From the NCBI GenBank assembly GCA_041396705.1, contig JAWKYB010000003.1, positions 434,001 through 498,000 of the forward strand: a stretch of DNA of 64,000 nucleotides. Direction: 5' to 3'. The notes under the pieces were generated by a model that was not told the DNA's origin, ran no database searches, and saw only the letters and a program-made list of their open reading frames with translations. How positions within the stretch are numbered: the first letter of the stretch is position 1; every line of letters starts with the position of its first letter. Below are positions 56,277 to 64,000 of this stretch, piece after piece. The translations under genes were made by a program, and so were the position numbers. The stretch comes from Alphaproteobacteria bacterium (GTDB lineage Bacteria > Pseudomonadota > Alphaproteobacteria > CALKHQ01).

Positions 56277-56462
56277 CGCCATCCCCCGTCGCTGCGGACG
56301 CACGGTATCCGTGGTCCCACGCCGGCAGGCTAGCGCGGTCCGCCGGGACGCGGGTTGATCTGCCGCAAGCGTCGCTGCGCTTGGCCGCGCCGGCCATCTG
56401 TGGCATGAGACCGGCGCCCGCCTCTCGGCGGGCCCGTCAACCGAACAGACAGCAGGTCGCCC

Positions 56463-58139
<1,677 letters not shown>

Positions 58140-58157
<18 letters not shown>

Positions 58158-58193
58158 GCCGGCGAGATCGAGGAAGGCGCCTGAGCCGGCGCT
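58140..58193 (+). repeat. 27-bp tandem duplication across the glnS stop
   Basis: The 27 bases starting at 58140 (ending GGCGCCTGAGCCGGC plus a few) recur from 58167 with few changes, so the last codons and the TGA are copied downstream of the gene. Confidence 0.75.
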
Positions 58194-58248
58194 GGGGCCG
58201 CCAGGCGCGCCGCGCTATTCGGCCGGCTCAGGCACGACGGGCAACCGG

Positions 58249-58635
58249 CTACTGGCCGTTCACGCCCTGTCCGGACTGCGGCAGCGCCGTCTGCGGCACC
58301 GGCGTGGACCCGCCCGTGGTGAACGTGCCGTTGAAGCGCGGATCGTCGGTGATGGTCACGTCGTCGTCCGGCCAGCACTGGAAGATGCGGCCGGTCTCGA
58401 TCAGCCCGGTGTTGGGGTTTTCGCTGTTGCAGGGCCGGTTGTTGAAGGCGGCACAGCCGATGCCGTGGTTGGCGACCGTGAGAAGGACGCTTCTGCCGCC
58501 CGGCAGGTCGCACCCGCACTCGCAGCGGGTATAGCCGAGACCGTTGTCGAGGGCGAGGGCCGGGGTGGGCGCCGCCGCCGGCAGCGCCAGCAGCGGGAGG
58601 ACGAAGGCGGACCTGAAGACGCCATGGATGTTCAT
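58249..58635 (-). CDS. Secreted Cys-rich hypothetical protein
   Basis: A 128-residue exported protein from the ATG at 58635 (AGCAGG upstream). Signal ends around ALALDNG. The mature part is Cys-rich: YTRCECGCDLPGGRS, NHGIGCAAFNNRPCNSE and IFQCWPDDDV, six Cys in all, likely disulfide-bonded. The C-terminal TPVPQTALPQSGQG is disordered. No family recognised. It is convergent with glnS. Confidence 0.65.
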   Translation of the reverse strand: MNIHGVFRSAFVLPLLALPAAAPTPALALDNGLGYTRCECGCDLPGGRSVLLTVANHGIGCAAFNNRPCNSENPNTGLIETGRIFQCWPDDDVTITDDPRFNGTFTTGGSTPVPQTALPQSGQGVNGQ

Positions 58636-58802
58636 GACCTGCTCCAACACTCCACCGGCATGATCGCGACGGTGGTGCATGTAGGGCGTGGCAGAAGTGA
58701 ACGCGGTTCACCACGGTCCGCGCGGGCTGTGATGCGGCGCACAGCCGCGGCGCGGCTGCTTGGGAGCGGAACGCTGGCGCCGGTGGCGTGCCGCGCCGCC
58801 GC

Positions 58803-59303
58803 TCAGTCCGCTGCGTCGGCGGCGAGCGCGACGAGGCGGGCTGCGAACCGATCGGCCATCGCCGCGTAACGCCCGTCGTCGACCTCGCGCGAGGTCGCGA
58901 CCAGGCTGGCCTCGGCCGGCCGGCCGCAGACCGCCTCGATCGCGGCGACGACCTGGTCGGCGCCGGAACCGCCCTGGGTGCAGATCACGGCGAGCCGGCC
59001 GATCTGCCCGGCGTGGCGCGCCAGCCAGCTGCGCATCGGCGCGGCCATCCGGCCGGCCCAGACCGGCGTCGCCAGCACTACCAGCGCATGGGCGGCCGGA
59101 TCGGCATCGGGCTCGCGGATCGCCGGCAGCCGACCCTTCAGGGCCTCGAAGGCGGAGCGGAAATAGGCGAACGGTCCGGCGCGGCTGCGCACGTCCTCGA
59201 TCACGGCGAGCCGGCCGCCGCAGCGTTCAGCCACGCGGGCGGCGACGGTGCGGGTGCGACCGCTGCGCGAATAGCAGACCAGCAGGATCGGGAAGTCGGG
59301 CAT
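58803..59303 (-). CDS. Flavodoxin family protein
   Basis: A 166-residue FMN-binding-type protein. The phosphate-binding loop is VCYSRSGRTRTVAARV (S/T-rich after the first strand), then LVVLATPVWAGRMAAPMRSWL (flavodoxin loop 2) and VICTQGGSGADQVVAAIEA (loop 3). It could carry electrons or reduce quinones. It is downstream of the DUF3775 gene by 12 bases, part of a five-gene minus-strand run starting at 60574. Confidence 0.88.
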   Translation of the reverse strand: MPDFPILLVCYSRSGRTRTVAARVAERCGGRLAVIEDVRSRAGPFAYFRSAFEALKGRLPAIREPDADPAAHALVVLATPVWAGRMAAPMRSWLARHAGQIGRLAVICTQGGSGADQVVAAIEAVCGRPAEASLVATSREVDDGRYAAMADRFAARLVALAADAAD

Positions 59304-59315
59304 CGGGCGCCGCCG

Positions 59316-59714
59316 CTACAGATGGCCCTGTTCGAACGGCTGGCAGGAGTGGCCCAGCTGCGCCAGCCCCTCCTCCAGATAGGTCGCCAGCAGCGGGATG
59401 CCGAGCAAGTAGTCCGGCATGTTGCGGCCGGCGGTGTCGGCGGCCTGCTCGCGGGCCTCGGCCCAGTCGTCGAAGTCGCCGCGGCCGAGCCAGGTCAGCG
59501 CGATGATGTCGAGCTGCGCGTCCGCGTTCAGGTCCTCGATCGCGCTGCTCAGTTCCTGCACCACCGGGTCGTCGCCATAGTCGGCCAGCACTGCCGCCTC
59601 GTTGTCGTCGGTGGGGTTGGAGCCGGGGTCGGACAGGTTCGGCGCGACCTTGGCGTCGAATGCGCGGGCCTTCATCACGATCCGGCATACCGTCTCCGGC
59701 GAAATGGTCAGCAT
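59316..59714 (-). CDS. DUF3775 domain-containing protein
   Basis: A 132-residue acidic protein: LTISPETVCRIVMKARAFDAK, LNADAQLDIIALTWLGRGDFDDW and NMPDYLLGIPLLATYLEEGLAQLGHSC. The WLGRGDF and PLLATYLEEGL parts are typical of DUF3775. Function unknown; seen near metabolic stress genes in alphaproteobacteria. Start at 59714. Same operon as the flavodoxin gene. Confidence 0.9.
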   Translation of the reverse strand: MLTISPETVCRIVMKARAFDAKVAPNLSDPGSNPTDDNEAAVLADYGDDPVVQELSSAIEDLNADAQLDIIALTWLGRGDFDDWAEAREQAADTAGRNMPDYLLGIPLLATYLEEGLAQLGHSCQPFEQGHL

Positions 59715-59747
59715 GCTGCTCCTCCTTCGGCCGCCGCCCAGCCGGCC

Positions 59748-59990
59748 TCAACTGCCCTCGATGCGCTCGCCGGCCAGGATGTCGTGGATGCTGCCGACCC
59801 GGCTGGCGCGCGCCACGTGCGGCGCGCCGTCCATGCCGGCCTCGGCGGACACCAGCGCGACGGCCTGCTCCAGCTCGTCGACCGTGGCGCCCAGCGCCAG
59901 GATCGCGGAGACCTTCCACGCCGGAATCTGCCCGGCGACGGCGACGACGCGGTCGTAGGTCAGCCGCTCCTTTGCATCGTCCGGGCCCAT
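59748..59990 (-). CDS. Small hypothetical protein
   Basis: An 80-residue acidic, helical protein from the ATG at 59990: ERLTYDRVVAVAGQIPAWKV, AILALGATVDELEQAVALVS and RVGSIHDILAGERIEGS. No motif or family recognised. Its place between the stress-like and DUF3775 genes, same strand, supports expression as part of that operon. Confidence 0.6.
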   Translation of the reverse strand: MGPDDAKERLTYDRVVAVAGQIPAWKVSAILALGATVDELEQAVALVSAEAGMDGAPHVARASRVGSIHDILAGERIEGS

Positions 59991-60016
59991 GGCGGTGCGG
60001 TGTCCTCGCGCGCCGG

Positions 60017-60574
60017 TCAGTCCAAGGCGTGGACGTGGACGTCGCGGGCGCCGTGCTTGTCCAGGATGCGCGCCGCCCGTGCCTCGTGCATCGGGTCGCG
60101 GGTCCTGACCCACAGCACCAGCCCGCCGCGCTCGATCTGCGCCTGCAGCGCATGGGCGTGGCGCACGTCGATCAGCCGGGCGAGAGCGGCGCCGATCATG
60201 CCGCCGGTGCCGCCGGCGACCGCCGCGGCGACCAGGGCTGCGGCCAGCGCGCCGCCGGATGCGACGACGGCACCGGCCGCCGCCACCGCGCCGACATAGA
60301 CCAGCGCGCCGACGAGACCGCCGGTGGTTTCGCCGCGGGTCTCGGTCGAGACGAAGGCGGTGCGCGGTGCGTCGGCCTCGTCCTCCACCTCGTCGACCCG
60401 GCGATAGCGGTGGCCGAGCTTGGCTTCGACCGTCGGCACATCGGCGAGCAGGCTGACATCGGCGCGGTCGAAGCCGTCGCTGAGCAGGTCGTCGACGGCC
60501 GCCTCCAGCGCCTCGTGGGTCTCGAACACGCCGACCGCCTCGGTCTGGGCGTGGGAATGCGCCAGATCGGCCAT
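60017..60574 (-). CDS. General stress protein-like (17M-type) membrane protein
   Basis: A 185-residue protein. The N-terminal third (VGVFETHEALEAAVDDLLSDGFDRADVSLLAD) is a ferredoxin-like fold as in the general-stress 17M group. The middle is an Ala/Gly hydrophobic hairpin (residues ~90-135, AAAGAVVASGGALAAALVAAAVAG with GGTGGMIGAAL), followed by a second beta-alpha unit ending RDVHVHALD. An FNR-type box lies about 90 bases upstream of the start. Head of the flavodoxin/DUF3775 operon. Confidence 0.72.
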   Translation of the reverse strand: MADLAHSHAQTEAVGVFETHEALEAAVDDLLSDGFDRADVSLLADVPTVEAKLGHRYRRVDEVEDEADAPRTAFVSTETRGETTGGLVGALVYVGAVAAAGAVVASGGALAAALVAAAVAGGTGGMIGAALARLIDVRHAHALQAQIERGGLVLWVRTRDPMHEARAARILDKHGARDVHVHALD

Positions 60575-60663
60575 GGCCAGGTCCTCCTTGCCGTGTCTCG
60601 CTGCGGCGCCCCTTGCCGCGCCGCGACCGCTTCGACCCTAGGCCCGCTTGTGCGGCGGCTCCT

Positions 60664-60677
60664 TGACCCGGATCAAC
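60664..60677. promoter_or_regulatory. FNR/FixK-type box
   Basis: TTGACCCGGATCAA is the FNR/FixK consensus TTGAT-N4-ATCAA with one mismatch, about 90 bases upstream of the 60574 start and just after the yhhJ-like stop. Confidence 0.5.
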
Positions 60678-60680
60678 GGG

Positions 60681-61808
60681 TCAGCCGCGCAGCGCGCCGA
60701 TGTTGCGGCGGAAGCGGATCGCGGCGAAGGCGAAGAAGGCGCCGCCGATCGCGGCGACCAGCGCGAACTGCGGCCAGACGATGCCGAGGCCGGCGCCGCG
60801 GAACAGGATCGCCTGGGCGAAAGCGACGAAGTGGGTCGACGGCACCGCCTGCATCAGCGCCTGCAGCGCCTCCGGCTGGCTTTCGGTCGGTGTCTCGCCG
60901 CCGGACAGCATGTTCATCGGCAGCACCACCAGCATGAACAGCAGGCCGAACTGCGGCATCGACCGCGCCAGCGTCGCCAGGAAGATGCCGAGCGCGGTGG
61001 CGAAGAACAGGTACAGCACCACGCCGGCCAGGAACAACGGCCGCGAGCCGGCCACCGGCACCTGCAGCAGCGTCTCGACCACGATCCACAGCGACAGCGC
61101 GACCGCGACCAGGATGACCAGGCCGTTGGCCCAGACCTTGGCCAGCATGATCTGCAGCGGGCCGACCGGCATCACCAGCAGGTGCTCGATGGTGCCGTGC
61201 TCGCGTTCGCGGATCAGCGCCGCACCGGTCAGCACGATCGCCAGCATGGAGACGTTGTTGATGATCTCCATCACGCTGGTGAACCAGGAGCTGGTCAGGT
61301 TCGGGTTGAAGGCATAGCGCGCGCGCAGGCTGACCGGCGCCGGCGCCGCCCGCCCGGCCGGGTCGACGAAGCGGGCCACCTCCTCGCCGACGATGGCGGC
61401 GATGTAGCCGGCGCCGATGCCGGCCTGCATCATCGCGGTGGCGTCGACATCGACCTGCACCGCCGGCCTGCGCCCGGCGACCACGTCGGCCTCGAAGCCG
61501 GGCGGGATCACCACGACGAAGGTGTAGCGGCCGACGTCCATCGCCGGGTCGATCTCGGCGAAGTCGATGAAGTCGGGCGGCTTGAAGCTGGGCGCCAGGA
61601 AGCCTTCGGCGATGCGGGCCGACAGCGCGGAGCGGTCCTGGTCGACCAGCGCGATCGAGCCGTTGCGCAGGTCGTGCGCCACGCCGGTGGCCGCGGTGTG
61701 GACCGACAGGCTGAACGCCCACGCGATCAGCACCAGCAGCACGTAGTCGCGGCGCAGGCTGTACAGCTCCTTGACCCCGAGCCGGAACACGGTCGCCAGC
61801 CAGCGCAC
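60681..61808 (-). CDS. yhhJ: ABC-2 type permease (YhhJ-like)
   Basis: A 375-residue membrane component of the RbbA-YhhJ-type exporter. After a first helix (VLLVLIAWAFSLSVHTAATG) a large periplasmic loop, then MEIINNVSMLAIVLTGAALIREREHGTIEHLLVMPV, MLAKVWANGLVILVAV and FLAGVVLYLFFATALGIFLAT. The terminal PMNMLSGGETPTES and VPSTHFVAFAQAILFRGAGL are typical. The start is the GTG at 61808, two bases after the rbbA stop (61811). Often paired with an HlyD-type adaptor, which would lie beyond this window. Confidence 0.86.
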   Translation of the reverse strand: MRWLATVFRLGVKELYSLRRDYVLLVLIAWAFSLSVHTAATGVAHDLRNGSIALVDQDRSALSARIAEGFLAPSFKPPDFIDFAEIDPAMDVGRYTFVVVIPPGFEADVVAGRRPAVQVDVDATAMMQAGIGAGYIAAIVGEEVARFVDPAGRAAPAPVSLRARYAFNPNLTSSWFTSVMEIINNVSMLAIVLTGAALIREREHGTIEHLLVMPVGPLQIMLAKVWANGLVILVAVALSLWIVVETLLQVPVAGSRPLFLAGVVLYLFFATALGIFLATLARSMPQFGLLFMLVVLPMNMLSGGETPTESQPEALQALMQAVPSTHFVAFAQAILFRGAGLGIVWPQFALVAAIGGAFFAFAAIRFRRNIGALRG

Positions 61809-61810
61809 GC

Positions 61811-64000
61811 TCAGCGCTCCTGCTTGCGCAGCAGCAGCACGCTGACCGCGGTGAGCACGGGGAAGAAGGCGGCCAGCGCCAGCAGGTGCGGCGCCAGCTC
61901 GCGGAAGTCCAGCGCCTTGGCGTAGGTGCCGAGGCTGACCAGCATGAAATAGCTGGTCGGGAAGGCCTGGCCGACCAGCGCGGCACCGCCTTCCAGCGAG
62001 GCGACCGGCTGCATCATGCCGGAGAACAGGGTCGCCGGCACCATGGTCGCGATCGCGCTGGCGAACAGGGCGGCGATCTGGGTGCGGGTGAAGCCGGACA
62101 CCATGAGGCCGAGGCCGGTGGTGGCGATGACATAGAGCAGGGCGCCGACGGTCAGCGTCGCGAAGCTGCCCTTGACCGGCACGCCGAACAGGAACTGGGC
62201 CAGCGCGGCCATCGCCAGGAAGTTGACCATGCCGATCGCCACATAGGGCAGCTGCTTGCCGAGCAGGAACTCGCCGCGTCACCGGCGTCACGTGCAGGTT
62301 GGTGATCGAGCCCAGCTCCTTCTCCCGCACCACGCCCAGCGCGGTCAGCACCGCCGGGATGAAGATCAGCAGCAGCGCCACGATGATCGGCACCATCGTG
62401 TTGATGCTCTTGAACGCCTGGTTGTAGCGGAAGCGGGTCTCGACGGTGGCCGGCGCGGACTGCGGCGTGCGCCCGGTGGCACGGCGGCCGAGCTCGGCCA
62501 GATAGTCCCGGTGCAGGCCTTCCACATAGCCGCGCACGGTCTCGGCCCGGAATGGCATGCCGCCGTCGATCCAGGCCGCCACCTCGGCGGGGTCGCCGCG
62601 GGCGAGGTCGCGGCCGAAGCCGGGCGGGATCTCCAGCGCCAGGATGATCTCGCCGGACTGCAGCCGCCGGTCCATCTCGGCATGGTCGGCGATCGGCGGC
62701 CGCTCGATGAAATAACGCGAGCTGGAGAAGGACTCCAGATAGGCCCGGCTCTCCGGCGTGCGGTCGCCGTCGAGCGCGGCGTAGGACAGGTCCTCGACGT
62801 CGAAGGTGATGCCATAGCCGAACACCAGCATCAGCATGGCGGTGCCGAGCAGGGCGAAGGCCAGCCGGATCGGGTCGCGGACCAGCTCCATCGTCTCGCG
62901 CCGCGAGTAGGCCAGCAGGCGTCGGCGGCTGAAGCGCATCGGCCGCGGCGGCGGCGCGGGCACGGCCGGCGGCGGTGCCACCGGCTGTGCCGGTGCGGCG
63001 CGGGCCGGGGCTGCCGCCTGCAGATAGGCGATGAACGCCTCCTCCAGCGTCCCCGCCCCCTTGGCCGCGATCAGCGCCGCCGGCGTGTCGCTGGCCAGCA
63101 CCCGGCCCGCATCCATCAGCGAGATGCGGTCGCAGCGCTCGGCCTCGTTCATGAAGTGGGTCGAGATGAAGATGGTGACCCCGCGGTTGCGCGACAGGTC
63201 GATCAGCAGCGCCCAGAACCGGTCGCGCGCCACCGGGTCGACGCCGGAGGTCGGCTCGTCGAGAATCAGCATCTCCGGCTCGTGGATGATCGCCACCGCC
63301 AGCGACAGCCGCTGGCGCACGCCCAGCGGCAGCCGCTGCGCCAGCTCGTCGCCATAGCCGGCCAGCCCGAAGTCGGCGACCAGCGCGGCGATGCGCGCCT
63401 TCGCCCGGGCCTCGCCCAGGTGGAACAGCCGCGCATGCAGCCACAGGTTCTGCAGCACGCTGAGCTCGCCGTAGAGCGAGAAGGACTGCGACATGTAGCC
63501 GACCCGCTTGCGGGTGGCGATGTCGTGGGAGTTGGTGCGCGCGCCGAACAGCCAGGCCTCGCCGGCGCTGGGCTGCAGCAGGCCGGTCAGCATCTTCATC
63601 GTCGTGGTCTTGCCGCAGCCGTTGGAGCCGAGGAAGCCGAAGATCTCGCCCTTCTCGATGCGGAAGCTGACGTTGTCGACCGCGGTGAAGTCGCCGAACC
63701 GGCAGGTCAGCCCCTCGGCGACGATGGCCGGCGCGCCGTCGTGCAACCGCCGCGGTGCGATCGCCAGCTCGGCGTGCTCGGCCTGCTGCGCCGCCGGCAG
63801 CAGGGCAACGAAGGCGTGCTCCACGCTGTCGGCGCCGGTGCGCGCGATCAACTCCGCCGGGCTGCCGTTGGCCAGCACCCGGCCCGCATTCATGGCGAAC
63901 AGCAGGTCGAACCGCTCGGCCTCGTCCATATAGGCGGTGGCGACGACGACGCTCATCTGCGGCCGCGCCCGGCGGATGTCGGCGATCAGGTCCCAGAACT
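61811..64000 (-). pseudogene. rbbA: RbbA-like ABC ATPase-permease fusion, 5' cut by window edge and frameshifted
   Basis: Ribosome-associated-ATPase-type exporter (YhiH/RbbA family). The visible part begins in the first ATPase (FWDLIADIRRARPQMSVVVATAYMDEAERFD). The second ATPase has Walker A FLGSNGCGKTTTMKML, altered signature LPLGVRQRLSLAVA and Walker B LILDEPTSGVDPVARDRF. An ABC-2 membrane domain follows. The frame breaks near 62277: TNLHVTPVTRR continues as EFLLGKQLPYVAIGMVNFLAM in another frame, ending RKQER at 61811; two bases seem missing or one extra. Expression as one protein would need a correct frame. Confidence 0.84.

Noticed and set aside
60681..63956. A single 1091-codon RbbA-YhhJ fusion frame
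   Set aside because: Its middle (about 62277 to 61814) is out of frame with the conserved RbbA sequence; YhhJ starts at its own GTG (61808) after the rbbA stop.

Overview
This is a very GC-rich chromosomal window from an alphaproteobacterium. The pointers are a CpdR-type receiver, a CtrA-type box, the rluD-rpoH gene pair with an RpoH box, the YbbN/Lon-N/Trm112/DUF971 run, a 41-residue L36, and an anti-Shine-Dalgarno small RNA resembling the alpha-r families. A Rhodospirillales-like lineage is my guess; no marker here settles it. Nearly all of the window is coding. I see no integrase, transposase, phage gene or CRISPR array.

Layout. 1-5 kb: apt (partial), a lytic transglycosylase, a small RNA with its own promoter and terminator, a GNAT and an N-formylglutamate amidohydrolase, cpdR, tRNA-Val, and a degenerate methyltransferase. 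5-14 kb: catabolic genes (two tandem Gfo/Idh/MocA oxidoreductases, a questin-oxidase-like protein coupled to a cytosine-deaminase-like amidohydrolase, and a sugar-type ABC importer without an ATPase gene). 14-21 kb: an epimerase, a soluble PAS kinase, rpoH, rluD, threonine aldolase, tRNA-Glu. 21-30 kb: secreted and TPR-like proteins, an MFS pump, a GFA enzyme, nudC, and a divergent CHASE2-kinase/FecR pair whose FecR protein ends in an unusual repeat. 30-36 kb: the ybbN cluster, a prolyl-tRNA editing protein, tRNA-Gly, a receiver-kinase hybrid behind a perfect CtrA box, and a secreted SH3/PPC-domain protein. 36-46 kb: glycosyltransferase, marC, an acyl-CoA dehydrogenase fused in frame to a HlyU domain opposite an HxlR regulator, copA, alkB, and a MarR regulator with a Cys/His tail followed by a secreted protein. 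46-50 kb: a frameshifted beta-lactamase-like gene, a glcD-like gene broken by one in-frame TAA, and rpmJ. 50-56 kb: an Rbs/Rha-type sugar importer and an aldo/keto reductase with a LacI-type operator. 56-64 kb: DUF2267, glnS, small stress and flavodoxin genes behind an FNR-like box, and a YhhJ/RbbA exporter whose rbbA carries a frameshift and runs off the window.

Five loci carry a reading-frame lesion or an anomalous reading frame: the FecR repeat, the dehydrogenase-HlyU fusion, the beta-lactamase-like gene, glcD and rbbA. Several lesions are one- or two-base changes in GC-rich tracts, so true decay, phase variation and sequencing error all have to be weighed.

The most unusual items are the FecR repeat that is open in all three frames, the dehydrogenase-HlyU fusion, the MarR with a putative metal site and its perfect palindrome, and the CtrA-boxed hybrid kinase on the same segment as cpdR. 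No single multi-gene locus stands out as a clearly new system.
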